Part shown: one piece after another, positions 34,032 to 45,210 of the stretch
How positions within the stretch are numbered: the first letter of the stretch is position 1
Layout: each line of letters opens with the position of its first letter
Assembly (NCBI RefSeq): GCF_013368755.1
Contig: NC_049566.1
Location: 1,178,001-1,242,000, forward strand
Direction: 5' to 3'
Origin: Talaromyces rugulosus
Lineage: Eukaryota > Ascomycota > Eurotiomycetes > Eurotiales > Trichocomaceae
Length of the DNA stretch: 64,000 bases
Program-made: the position numbers and the translations under genes
The notes under the pieces: model-generated
What the model saw: only the letters and a program-made list of their open reading frames with translations
Told to the model about the DNA's origin: nothing
Databases searched by the model: none

Positions 34032-36020
34032 TCAATGGTCAATCAATCCCCTTCGCCATCGTGGCCCAAACTTCTTCATACTCGTCAAAACGGCCGCTCC
34101 GGACACGAAGCCCACCAAGCCCAGGATTGTGAATAGCCAGCCATTCCCAATTGCGTTGATGATGGGGGACGCAACCATTGCGCCCACGCACGAGAACAAG
34201 TTGCGAACAAAGTTGTTGAGTGCGACTCCCGCGGAGGATTTTCGTGGTAGGAATTCCGTCAGCATGGTGACCGAGACGGCAAAGATTAGCATGCTGCCGA
34301 TTCCGAAAGCGAAGTTTGCGATCATCTAGTGTGTTTTTATCAGCAACTAAACAATTCCAAAGACATGACGAGGAGGACATACTGGCACTATCCAATGTAC
34401 TCCGTACCGCACCGTCCACCCGTAGACAATTAGCGGCGCCGGATAGAGAAATGCACCTATCAAAGCGTTTTCTTTCATCCGGTCTTCAGGGAGATAGATG
34501 AGTTTCCCCTTCTCATCATATCGGCCTGCCTTGACGGCTTCGCGATGCATGATATTGTCCATCCATCTGCCACCGAAGACACTCGTGATCATATATCCTA
34601 GGGAATTAGGAAGATAAAGTAGACCGGTAATGAGCGTGGAGAAGCCATAAGGAGGACGTTGAAAAGTCTGTTCTACACTGATGTTGAGAACAAATAGCGA
34701 GCCAAAGGTAACGGCTGAGTAGTATATCGTGAGTAGGATAGGGAGGTGTTTCAGATACAGGATGATAGCCAGCGGGTCGATAAAAACCATTTTCAGAGCC
34801 TTCAACCACTTGGTCGCGCCGCGAGCCACTGCTGTGGAGGAAACTTTGCTCGTAGATCTATCTAGTGGTGGACGTGTATCTGATTGCTCGGCTTCTCTCA
34901 AAGGATTCCTTCGTACGGCCAAGGTTTCTGGAAGCACGAAGAGGATGATAAAGAGAACTACACCGGCAAAGATGACCATGAACCACAGGGTGCTTCTCCA
35001 GCCCCATTTGTTGGCCAAGAGACCGCCAATAATAGGGGCTAGGAATGGTCCGCAGAGAGGTCCCATGTAGAAGTAGCTCATGGCCCGGCCTCGCTCTCTG
35101 ACCTCCCACATATCGGCTATGGAGCCAGCTCCAACGGCCTGGGCGGAAGCCTAGAAATGGGTTGTTAGTAAGAACTCTTAAAGGAGGGCTCAAGGTGGAT
35201 AACATACGGCAGCACCTCCAGATAATAAACGCATAACAATAAGCATAGAAACGTTAGTAGAAATAGCGCTCAGCGTATTAAATACAACGCATAACGAAAA
35301 TGAAGTAATGTAGATGGAGCGTCGTCCAAACGCTTCGCTGAATGAAGACCACCAAAGAGGGAAAATGGCCATGGCCAGGTTATACAGAGCGATGGACAGA
35401 TTGACAACGGTCTCAGTCGACTTCAAGTCGGCCGTGACTTCGTGTAAAGAAGGGAGGAAAATTGACGTTCCCATGGGAGCAGTCGCGCCAGCAGCCGCCA
35501 CGACTATTGTGAGGAACCATCGTGTCTTTCGCGAGTATGTCTTTGCGTTCTCAACTTCGGGGACAAGGGCTAACTGGGCAAAGAGGCCTCGGCGTTTTAG
35601 TCTTGGGACAATAATCGCGGGTCCTAGATCCGTTGTGGTGGTCTGGCGGACAGCGGCCGGGGTATCGTCGTTGGCTATCGTCGATGCATCTGAGCAGTCG
35701 TTCTGGTCGGGGTGTTGGTGAGTTTCGATGTTCTCTTCGCTCTGTGAATTTCGTTGTTCCTTGACTACTGGTAGTTTCTCGGCCGTAGTCGATGCGTTCG
35801 AGGAGGCTAGTCCTTCTGTTGATCTGCAGAGATGTGGGATGACATCGATGCTATCTTGGCTCTGAGAACTATGCAGTTCTTTGATCATTGTCGACGCGTC
35901 TGACAAAGATAGTCCTTCTGTTGACGATGCATGGGCGTTCTGAACGACTTGTATGCTTTCTTGGCTTTGAGAATTGTGCAGTTCTTCGGCCACTGCCGGC
36001 TTCTCGACGGGCGATGGCAT
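34032..36020 (-). CDS. MFS transporter, DHA1-type (drug:H+ antiporter)
   Basis: Plasma-membrane proton antiporter of the major facilitator superfamily, drug/polyamine-type. The first in-frame ATG is 36020 (MPSPVEKP); the frame is open further upstream without ATG. Introns at 35151-35207 and 34326-34382, both 57 bp and phase 0, give 624 aa. A hydrophilic N-terminal ~130 residues hold three imperfect repeats (HNSQSQESI, HSSQSQDSI, RNSQSEENI). Then come the membrane segments with motif A in the 2-3 loop (SEAFGRRSIYITSF), motif C-like AQAVGAGSIADMWEVRERG, MSYFYMGPLCGPFLAPIIGG, and a second half starting after a long cytoplasmic loop (about RNPLREAEQSDTRPPLDR). Twelve segments are likely. The substrate is unknown. 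The 1.37-kb upstream region separates it from the methyltransferase, which diverges from it. Confidence 0.9.
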
Positions 36021-37391
36021 CTCGGAAAAATGTCCGATGCGGCAGTCGCCAACAGTGAAGGATGTGTCGACGAAAGCTAAAGAAGCTTGTTCATGGGAAC
36101 GCAAAAGCTTGATTCGTTAAGCATGGAGAACTCGAGGAAAACGAAAGGCGGGGTGTGGATGGCGTAATAGGGAATAATCTCCTAAAGCGGATAGTATCAA
36201 TTAAGCCAGAGCAGCAGCAATAATAATAGTGATCCAATATTCCAATAACGAGCGAAATGGAGTCTTTCTGTGCAATATGTAGAGGCTCCGGATAGGATTT
36301 GAGACAGCCGTAAAAGAGGCGCAAAAAGCGGCCTGTTTTTAAAAAGGATGAGACATCATCGCCGCCAGCACCAGCCAGGGCTGGCGTCACAACGCTTGCC
36401 CAATGGCTGCAGCACGAAGATACGGATTGATCTGCAGGGTGGATTAAGAATGGATCTTCAATTGCTGGAGTCTGGCGTACTATGGACTGGCTACTCCATT
36501 GTTGTGTAGCATTAAAGCTATTCTTAGTCATGTCGAGGGAGAGCCTATGCATGCACAAGCCAGGAAGAAACGGAGCAGCTGTCGGCCAGCGGTCTATCAA
36601 TGGCTGAGGAGGCTCGTAGCTTGGTAGCATTGGAAATTGAGTCTTATTGATTGCGGAGCCAGCGTGGTAAAAACTGGCGCCGCTAAGACGATGAGGTTTC
36701 AGTTCAGGCACAGCGACGATCCCGACACCCGCCCCGACACCCGGAACACCCACCAGTGGATCGCGGATTGGCCGACAGCCTCAATTTAGAGCATTTTGCG
36801 AGGCTTGTTGGAAAGCAGTACTAGCAAGTCTGGGCGACATTGCCTGTTGCGGCAGGAATCGACACGCTGCATATGTTCTCCTTTAACTCAATCGGCTGTC
36901 TTATCTGCCGGGGACAGCATCCAGAGTAGCATGATCGTCTCGCCCGTCAGGGATCCGTCAATCAGGATGCTGTTTTCTGGTCTAGGCTCGTTTGTCCGGA
37001 TAATACCAATGCCACTTTGACACAGTCGATCGACATCCATCGATTGATGCCTGTAAAGTCGACTGCAACAAGACTCGCTCGGGCTAACTGCATCGGGAAA
37101 CACTGAGCCTCCTATATGCCTAATTGGGAAACTAGCTCGGTCGTATATTTGGAGCCGACGCTGCTGCTCGATAATACCGTCGTCAAGAGGCCAACCCTCG
37201 ATGTTGCGGAGCTGGTCGTGTATGTATGATGAAAGGAAAATAAGATGCAAGAAGCTCCGGATAGACTAACTACAGCTCACTCGGAAGGTGGGGTGATGAT
37301 GATGTGATCTCGGCCGCGCCTTGACTGATCCCGTTGAACTTCCGCAACACCATCTCTTTGCGCGACACAGCATAAAAAGTATACATTCACA
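36021..37391. other. 1.4-kb divergent intergenic region
   Basis: Lies between the MFS transporter and methyltransferase start codons. It has a 220-codon open frame on minus (36091-36753), but its composition is not protein-like and it matches nothing I know. It probably holds the MFS 5' leader and both promoters. Confidence 0.5.
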
Positions 37392-38368
37392 ATGGCAGAA
37401 GTCCCCGAAATCCCTCCGAGCGCCATACGCGACCACATGGCCAAATTCGACGGGGAGAACTATGTGAAAGGATGGGCCAGCCTGTGGGACAACAAGGCCG
37501 AAGGGGAGACATTGCCTTGGGATCGAGGTTCCCATAGTCCGGCACTCGAGGATTTTCTCGTGCAAAAGAGAGGATTTATCGGGAGCCCCATTGCTGAAGG
37601 GCCTGACGGTCAGAAGTATCGAAGGAAAGCTTTGGTCCCCGGCTGCGGTACTGGCTACGATGTGCTTCTTCTGGCCAGCTTTGGCTTCGATGCCTATGGT
37701 CTGGACTATAGCGAGGCTGCAGTAGAAACAGCCAAGAAAGAGGCAGCAAAGAGTAAGGACAATTATGCTGTGCGAGGCCCAGCCGTTGGGCGAGGAAACG
37801 TGGTTTTTGTCCAGGGCGATTTTTTCAAGGACGACTGGTTGGCCAAGCTGGAGTTGGCACCGCAGTCTTTTGAATTGGTCTATGACTATACAGTACGTAC
37901 TCACCATGCCTGACTTTTCTGCGTGTGCACTGCTTTTACACGGCTTCCATGTCCCAAAAAGTAAAGTTCTATGTCTGTATATCTATTTCGTCTGACATCG
38001 TAAAGTTTTTCTGTGCATTGGAGCCGCGTCTACGGCCACAATGGGCCATGAGACATCAGCAGCTACTCGCTTCACCACCGAGAGGAAATTTGATTTGTCT
38101 GGAATTCCCGACAACAAAAAACCCAAAATGGGGAGGTCCACCTTTTGCATCACCGTCCTTTGCATACATGGAGCATCTGAGCCACCCAGGAGAAGAAATA
38201 CCGTATGACTCTGACGGCAAAGTTAAATTCGACCCATTGCGAGAAACGAGTGCTCTGGGCCTTGAACGTGTTGTACACTGGCAGCCAGTGCGAACACACA
38301 AATCCGGAACGGACGAGAACACTTGCGAAGTTCTCGACCGAGTCTCCTTATGGCGCAGACGTGCTTGA
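37392..38368 (+). CDS. Thiol methyltransferase (TPMT/HOL-like)
   Basis: SAM-dependent methyltransferase of the thiopurine S-methyltransferase family, which in fungi and plants methylates thiols or halides. One 113-bp intron (37893-38005) joins two exons into 287 aa. Family hallmarks: WASLWDNKAEGETLPWDRGS near residue 30, SAM motif I VPGCGTGYDVLLLASFG, the acidic end of strand 2 (GLDYSEAAVETA), VVFVQGDFF, and after splicing FELVYDYTFFCALEP. Near the end PFASPSFAYMEHLS and LGLERVVHWQP follow. No targeting signal is seen, so it is probably cytosolic. Its stop lies 30 bp from the stop of the convergent OTU gene, so the 3' UTRs overlap. The natural acceptor is not known. Confidence 0.92.
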
Positions 38369-38398
38369 TCAAAGGTATCTGGTTTAAAGACAAATCCG

Positions 38399-39349
38399 TC
38401 AAGTTGCTTTCTGTACTAGCGCATTATAATGTTCTCCCAGCCCGTATGTATGTCGGTAATAGGCCAGCCATATTTGCCTTTTTGTATCTGCGTTATCATC
38501 GGCCGATTCGATTTTCTCGATTCTGCCGTCGCCCTGGAGAACATTGATATCTACGCCGTAAGCTCTAGCAATCGCCTGCAATTCCAACTGTCCGCCCCAT
38601 TCGGCTGTGAGCCGTATTTTCTTTGTATATTCATCCAGAGGCTCCTCCATGAATGGCACAAAGTCATCTTGGTGTTCTTTTATAAAATCTGCCGTGACAG
38701 CTCTCACAGCCCGATACCCATCGTGTTTAGCAGAGGCCACCGTATCAATGCGCGACAATGTAGTAGGCTGCAGCACAATCCGGTTTGGGTCTGGCTTCAA
38801 GTCCAGTCCTAGATCGTCCAACTGACATGCAACAGCCGAGTACAGACAATGGCCGTCTGGGTTGATTTCAATCTCTTTCAGCCCGATTCGTTTAAACTCG
38901 GCATCCATAACCTCTTTCTCGTTCCCGCGATGATCGGTCTGTTTGGCGGCTTCTTCGGCTGCCACCTCGGCTTGCGCAACCCTCTCTGCTTCTCGTCGTG
39001 CTAGTCGAGCCTTTTGACGGTTTGGCTTTTTCCCACGCGAAGCTGGTGCGTCGTCGTTGTTTGTTGCAGGCGGGGTTGACGTCGGAGGGGCCGTGGGGAT
39101 GTTTTCAGTGCTCTCATTCTCATCGTCCTTCAAGTCGAGATTTTCTAAATTATCTGCAGCGGAGGAAACAGGAGCGCCGTCTAGTTGTGCAATTTCTAGC
39201 TTCTGCTTTTCGTGTAGCTCTTGCTGGAGCTTGTCGCATTCATCGTTGACGCCTTTTCGGTTTTTCTTGGTGGCGTTCTTTTTCTTCTGGGTTATTCGGG
39301 CCTGAAGGTCTCGCTGTTCCTTGCGATGCCTGGCCTGCAGCTCGTCCAT
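38399..39349 (-). CDS. OTU-family cysteine protease (OTUD6-like deubiquitinase)
   Basis: Deubiquitinase of the OTU superfamily, most like OTUD6/yeast Otu2, linked to ribosome and translation control. The first in-frame ATG is 39349 (MDELQARHRKEQRDLQ); the open frame continues upstream without ATG. Intronless, 316 aa. The N-terminal third is a charged coiled coil (ARITQKKKNATKKNRKG, LQQELHEKQKLEIAQLDG), followed by a disordered Asn/Thr/Pro linker and a basic helix. The OTU domain has the catalytic motif NPDGHCLYSAVACQL (Asp165, Cys168) and the C-terminal GEHYNAL with His307. RLTAEWGGQLELQAIARAYG is typical of the family. It overlaps 3' regions with the methyltransferase and diverges from the SDR gene. 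Confidence 0.93.
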   Translation of the reverse strand: MDELQARHRKEQRDLQARITQKKKNATKKNRKGVNDECDKLQQELHEKQKLEIAQLDGAPVSSAADNLENLDLKDDENESTENIPTAPPTSTPPATNNDDAPASRGKKPNRQKARLARREAERVAQAEVAAEEAAKQTDHRGNEKEVMDAEFKRIGLKEIEINPDGHCLYSAVACQLDDLGLDLKPDPNRIVLQPTTLSRIDTVASAKHDGYRAVRAVTADFIKEHQDDFVPFMEEPLDEYTKKIRLTAEWGGQLELQAIARAYGVDINVLQGDGRIEKIESADDNADTKRQIWLAYYRHTYGLGEHYNALVQKAT

Positions 39350-39694
39350 TAGGGGCGAATATAGAATATGTACTTTTTTCTTTTCTTTCTTTCTGTCCTT
39401 TGCAGCCCCCTTTTCCTGCGAGCTTAACTTGACCTGGCGGTTGAGAACGTAAGAAAACTGCCTAGAGCGGGGACGGTCCCGCACAGCCCTAACAAAAGAG
39501 CCCTAGTTGGCGTCCCAAAGAGGAATAGCCGCCGCGTCTCTCTGGGCCTCGGTCTGTCTGCGGCTATTCCGTCACGGTTGAGATGCGCTCGGCGCCGATG
39601 GACTTTCTCCTCGTCTGGCCGTGTTTGCTTTATTTTTAAATCTCTCTTTTGGTTTATACAGAGTTGCTATTTTCAAACATAAGTATCTGCGGCC
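39350..39694. other. Divergent intergenic region (OTU / SDR)
   Basis: 345 bp between start codons on opposite strands. Minus-strand leader sequence next to the OTU start is purine-rich. No control site is recognised. Confidence 0.5.
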
Positions 39695-40684
39695 ATGGAT
39701 GTTCAAAGCCTGTTCAATGTCAAGGTCTGTTCTCCCTCCAAGCTCCTCTGCCGGATCTCTTCTAACATGACTTCCGTCTTGTAGGGCAAAGTTGTCCTGG
39801 TCACCGGCGGAGCAAAAGGCATCGGACGAATGATCACGGAAGGATACATAACCAATGGCGCCACAGTCTACATCTCGTCCCGCGACGCAAAGGCATGCGA
39901 GCAGGCAGTCGGGGAGCTCAATGCGCTGGGCAAGGGTAAAGCCCATGCCATCCCGGCTGATTTCTACAAGGAAGAAGATATCAAAAGGCTCGCCGAGGAG
40001 CTCGGAAAGCGCGAGAGCAGTACGTTTGTTGGCTTCCTGCTGTGTTGCTATTGTTATTGATGCTGCCGATGCTAATGATAATCGTCTTCTACAGAACTGC
40101 ATGTGCTCGTGAACAACTCTGGATCAAACTGGGGCGCTCCCTACGACGAATACCCATCCTCGGCATGGACCAGGGTGCTGACTCTCAACCTGCAACGCGT
40201 CTTTGACCTTACCAAATTGGTGACGCCGTTGCTTGAAAAGGGCGCCAGCGAAGGCGACCCATCCCGAATCATCAACATTGGCTCGGTGGATGGACTGCGA
40301 GTGCCTGCTCTGGAGACGTTTGCCTACTCTGCATCCAAGGCCGGGTTGCACCACTTGAGCCGAGTGCTAGCGAACCACTTGGGAAAGAGAAACATCACGT
40401 TCGCAAATCCCTGTCCCACCCCCACGCTATATGATGTTGGCTGCTAATATTTGAACGTGTCCAGATCAAACACCCTCGCATGCGGTCCGTTCCGAAGCAA
40501 GATGATGGCAGCGACATTGCGAGATATGGAGGAAGTGATTGTATCTGGCATTCCACTCAGTCGAATCGGTACGCCGGAAGACGTGGCTGGCGCCTGTCTT
40601 TTCCTGAGCAGTCGGGCAGGGTCGTACGTGACGGGGGCTACAATCACCGTTGATGGTGGTTCGGTGGTCGGGTCTAAGATATAA
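39695..40684 (+). CDS. Short-chain dehydrogenase/reductase (3-oxoacyl-ACP reductase-like)
   Basis: NAD(P)-dependent classical SDR. Introns at 39725-39784, 40020-40094 and 40399-40464 give 262 aa. The nucleotide-binding motif is TGGAKGIG at residues 17-24, the strand-4 motif is LVNNSGSNWG, the catalytic Tyr166 and Lys170 are in YSASK, and the C-terminal TGATITVDGG is typical. Intron 3 needs the uncommon donor gttcgc to restore frame (ITSNTLACGPF); the region looks frameshifted otherwise. Related fungal proteins are annotated as rhamnolipid-type 3-oxoacyl-ACP reductases, but the substrate is not evident. It lies upstream of neutral trehalase on the same strand. Confidence 0.9.
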
Positions 40685-41267
40685 CTTCGAGTAGTTTCAA
40701 GCCATTTTGCTCTGCGTTGTCAGCTCTCTTGCAGTTGGATAAGTAAGGAAAAAAAAAAAAGTATGATATCGTTGATCCACACCGCCTCGCGAAGGGGGAG
40801 GGGAAAACCACAGGGAGCAAGCACACTGTAACTTTGTATCGGCAGATTCGATACCAGCCCTGGCGGATCCTGGCCGAGCGCTGTGTGTGGTGCTGGGTAT
40901 CAATTAGCTGTGCGAATTATTGTAGAGAGCATCGACTTGCCGGCTGGAAGAACGGTGTTGAGCAGAGCAAGATCCACGAAGCTTGTGAGTCGAAGTGGGT
41001 CGGAGCCCGCAGTGACGAAACCAGCGCTGGGAGGCAAACTTTCTCCCCGTCCTCCTGACCTCAACATCGTGCGAAACCCGTATTATTTATTATTTAATCT
41101 CAGTTACAATTTCCTACTCCTCTTTTTAAAAAAAAAACATCCCCAGTCGTTATTGTTTTCGCCCTTCTCCGTGACAACCGATACCAAGGTGCAGAAACGC
41201 AGCTCTCAAACCACCACTACTCTCCCCGCTAAGCTTCACCGGTTGGAGATCCCGCGGGGCCCTTATT
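40685..41267. promoter_or_regulatory. Trehalase upstream region with AGGGG elements
   Basis: 583 bp between the SDR stop and the trehalase ATG. Near 40791-40804 the plus strand reads AAGGGGGAGGGGA, giving two AGGGG stress-response-type elements (Msn2/4 class). Stress induction of trehalase via such sites is known in yeast; relevance here is inference. The rest is SDR 3' UTR and a C/T-rich leader. Confidence 0.4.
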
Positions 41268-43721
41268 ATGACTTCGCAAAATCGGCTTGAACGCTCTGTT
41301 TCTATCGTGTCCGACCCTTTCTCTGATCCCGATGTCTACTATGGCGAGGATGACGCGCGTAACCGCCTTTCGCACCGGCGCACTTTTTCCGCTGTAAGAA
41401 ACGAGCCCCTCGTCTGAATTTGCTATATCTGACGCAAATACAAGCAGGACATGAGATCGGTGAATCGGGAGGACATCAAAGAGTTTCTGGGGAAATTGCC
41501 TGCGCGGAGAGGCAGTCATGGTATGAGGCAATCCATCGCAAATCCGATTTTGTTCCTCGGTGTGACTTGGAACGTGATGCTTACAATTCTTTTTTTTTTT
41601 GTGTGTGTGAGCAGATGAGTCGTCGCAGACTCCCCGCAAGTTCCTGGTCGATGTCGATGCTACAATAGCCACGCTCTTGGAAAGAGAGGACACAGACCGG
41701 AATTTGGAAATTACTATCGAGGATGTGGGACCAAAGGTGAGAGATGGGACAAAGCCCCGTCCGTACATGCGTTACACAACATGCTGATTTAGGGTAGACG
41801 ATGTCTCTAGGTACAGCTGGATCCCATGGATACAACAAGTTCGACGTTCGCGGTACTTATATGCTGTCGAACCTGCTCCAGGAGCTGACAGTCGCCCGAG
41901 GCTATGGCCGGAAGCGCATCGTGCTCGATGAACAGCGACTGAGCGAAAACCCAGTGAACCGTCTATCACGATTCATCAAGAAGATGTTCTGGAATGCGTT
42001 GACCCGCCGGATTGACGGTTCTAATATTGCAGTCGCTGGGTTGGACCCAAAGGACTGGACTGGAGATCCTCGCCCGCGTATATACATCCCGGCTGGAGCG
42101 CCGGAACAGTTTGAGTACTACACCCGGATTGCCGAAGAACACCCCGAGATTGGGTTGGATGTTCAGAGGCTGGAAACACCAATTACCCCTGAATATGTCA
42201 AGAACTTGAACCTCAAACCAGGCCTTTTGGCTTGTGCAATGGAGGAGTTCACCAATCCGGAGACGGGGAAGAAAGACCTTCGGGGTGTTCCATTCGTTGT
42301 TCCCGGCGGCCGCTTCAATGAGCTCTATGGCTGGGATAGTTACATGGAATCTCTCGGGTTGATTGTCAGTGACCGAGTTGATCTTGCAAAAGCCATGGTG
42401 GTAAACTTCTGTTTCTGCGTCAAGCACTATGGCAAGATCCTCAATGCTACTCGATCCTACTATTTGCTTCGGTCTCAGCCTCCCTTCCTTACAGACATGG
42501 CTTTGCGAGTCTACGATAAAATTAAGTCGGAACCGGATGCGCTAGAATTCTTGCGCAACGCCATCCTCGCAGCTATCAAGGAATACTACAGTATCTGGAC
42601 AGCAGAACCTCGATATGACCCAGTCACTGGCCTCTCGCGTTACCGTCCAGAGGGTCTAGGTGTCCCCCCGGAGACTGAAGCATCCCACTTCCTGCACCTT
42701 CTCACACCTTATGCAGAGAAGTATGGCATGACATTTAAAGAGTTTGTTACGGCCTACAATGATGGGGTGGTCAAAGAACCCGAACTTGACGAATATTTTG
42801 AGCATGACCGTTCCGTGCGCGAGTCTGGCCATGATACATCGTACCGACTTGAAAGGATCTGTGCGAACCTGGCCACTGTGGATCTCAACTCTTTGCTATA
42901 CAAGTACGAGGTGGATATCTCACGCTCAATTCGTACGTATTTCAAGGATAAGCTCGACATCCCGCACGAGTTCCGTACTGCTCAAAGCGAGAAAATCGAA
43001 TTTGAGACATCTGCCGTTTGGGATCGCCGCGCTCGGAAGAGAAAGATGACTATGGACAAGCTGCTCTGGGACGAGGAAAAGGGTATGTTCATGGACTACG
43101 ATACAGTCTCACATGAACGCAAAACGTACGAAAGCGCCACAACTTTCTGGGCCATGTGGGCCGGTATAGCCACCCCTGCTCAAGCTGCCAAACTGGTCAA
43201 GCTAGCCCTCCCCAAACTTGAGGAATATGGCGGTCTCGTTTCAGGAACAAAAGAGTCTCGCGGCGAGATCAGCTTGACGCGTCCCAATCGTCAATGGGAC
43301 TATCCGTACGGGTGGGCACCGCAGCAAATGCTTGCTTGGACTGGTCTGTTGCGGTATGGGTATCAGGAAGAGGCCGAGAGACTGGCTTACAAGTGGCTGT
43401 ACATGATCACCAAAGCCTTTGTCGACTTCAACGGTATCGTGGTGGAAAAGTACGATGTAACCCGTCCAATCGACCCTCATCGAGTCGAGGCGGAGTATGG
43501 CAATCAAGGCTCAAGCCAGACAGGGTTGGTTTGATATTCTTTCCAAAATGACTGATGAGTCTCGACATAAATGCTGACAATATTAATTTAGGTTTGGATG
43601 GGTCAATGCCAGTTTTGTGTATGGGCTTGACATTCTCAATGCCCACCAGAGACGAGCACTTGGTGCGGTTACGCCCTATGAGACGTATAGCAAAGCTGTT
43701 GACCAGCAGTTCCCATACTAA
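41268..43721 (+). CDS. treB: Neutral trehalase
   Basis: Cytosolic enzyme that splits trehalose into two glucose during germination and stress recovery (GH37). Introns at 41394-41447, 41521-41614, 41737-41797 and 43525-43591 give 725 aa. The N-terminal regulatory arm has PKA-type sites (HRRTFSA, ARRGSHD). A calcium-binding-like loop, [16 protein letters not shown], follows, as in yeast Nth1. Trehalase signature 1 is [14 protein letters not shown] from residue 276, and signature 2 is [10 protein letters not shown] from 606. The end [15 protein letters not shown]...QQFPY is typical. The third intron must end at 41797, because the nearer AG at 41792 leads into a stop. The arm implies activation by cAMP/PKA and 14-3-3 as in yeast. 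Isocitrate lyase follows on the same strand. Confidence 0.96.
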
Positions 43722-45210
43722 TGGATATAATTTGTTTTTTTTTTTCTCCCTTTTCTTTCTGATGTTAAGCGGGGATATTGGAACGACGTTGGCGGTGTTT
43801 TGGTAGATAATAAACTATACTAGGTATCGTAGAGAGCGCTTTGAGGAAGTTTTCTTTTCGAGTTGTGGCGTTTCTCGTTAGTTTCAAAGTAGAGCTGGGG
43901 ATCTCGTCAATAATCTTATAATGCAACATGTTTTCCTTGCAAAAAAGTAAACATTTGAACTCAGCCCGCTATTCCCCGCCGTTCCCGCATTGCCCGTAGT
44001 CGTCACATACAAGCACAGTATGAGTCATATACAAGCACAGTATTGCAGTATGAAGATATTCCCTCTCGGTCAAGTTCCGCGTTTGCATCAAGGGATCCTG
44101 AAGCATTTCACTCAAAACACGACCCGACATCAGCCGATGACTCATGCTTAAACCTTCTTAGAAAACGCCCCTTGACTCGGCTTTCAGCCCTTTTTTTCTT
44201 TCACAAGAAGTCCTCGAAGCTGTCCCGTTCCGACAATTCTTCGTCGCGAAGCCAGAAAAAGAGCCGAGGTCTTTTTGCTGACTTGTTCGGGTAACGTTTG
44301 GTTTTATTTCCGTACTAGTCCAGTAATCCGAAAACCGGGGGTGGTCTGGAACCTGGGTGTATGGACGAAAGCTATCGTGATTTGAAATGGGAGACTTGCA
44401 GTTTTGAAAGAGATAAATAATTATAGAGTTTACTTATTTACAGTATACGAAGAATATTTTAGCTATTTTTGCCATAAAAAGTGAAATAAATATATGCACT
44501 GGTGGTTAACGGAGGGAGAGTTGCCGCGCTCACATGCAAGCATATCTATGTAATGTAATGGTATTACCAAACAAGCTTTCCAAAACGATGATGCAATGAT
44601 TGTGGTCCGGGTTCTCCTACATTCGGAATTGAAGCACAAGGACAGTTTTGATAGAAAAAATGGAGCAGGTGCTGTAGAATCTATAGAAATATCCACGTAT
44701 TTACCTGTTTCAAGACGCTCAGGTCGTTTACGTGGAATGCCAATTCCAAGTACTATAAGACTATATTACCAGATCCGGTGGACCGAGCACGATCGAAACA
44801 GACAGTTTTTGCCTCCCGAATAACGGAGCAAAGAATGACAGAATGTGATTAGACTGTCAGAAAACTAGATTTCCTTTGATTCTTACTGGTCCGTACAGTA
44901 CGTCTTACAGCTCATGAAGATTGTACCCGCTGAGCCGAGCCATTGCCGAAGCCAGCCGTTGCTTGTGAAAGCGTCATAAGTGGCCCAGATACAAAAAAGA
45001 GAGTTTCTGCTCGTGATTTGGAAACTCTTAGTTGTGACTGTCTTTTTCTAATTGAAGCAATCTTTTTTCTCTGTATACCTCGCTTGAGACTGTACAGCAA
45101 AAGCGCGATTTATATTCAACACTGATCTAGCTGGGCAAAGACTTGGCCCCCCAGACTACGAAGAACATTAACCAAAAACAACTTGATTCTTGCTGCTCAT
45201 TAAAACAAAA
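43722..45210. other. 1.5-kb region upstream of isocitrate lyase
   Basis: Trehalase 3' flank followed by the isocitrate lyase promoter. An 83-codon frame at 44043-44294 has no recognisable protein content. A direct repeat of ACAAGCACAGTAT lies at about 44010-44042. I could not assign carbon-control sites with confidence. Confidence 0.5.

Noticed and set aside
36091..36753. 220-codon minus-strand frame upstream of the MFS gene
   Set aside because: Composition is not protein-like, it matches nothing known, and it lies where a 5' leader and promoter are expected.
37266..37907. 213-codon minus-strand frame
   Set aside because: Antisense to the first exon of the thiol methyltransferase, which has clear family motifs.
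40385..40470. Frameshift pseudogene in the SDR
   Set aside because: The apparent frameshift is explained by a 66-bp intron with a GTTCGC donor and GCTAAT-type branch point, after which all SDR motifs are in frame.
34032..40684. Secondary-metabolite cluster (MFS, methyltransferase, SDR)
   Set aside because: No polyketide, peptide or terpene synthase is present, a deubiquitinase interrupts the set, and the methyltransferase and SDR belong to general families.
41737..41797. Trehalase intron 3 ending at 41792
   Set aside because: That acceptor leads to an immediate stop; the next AG at 41797 restores [12 protein letters not shown].
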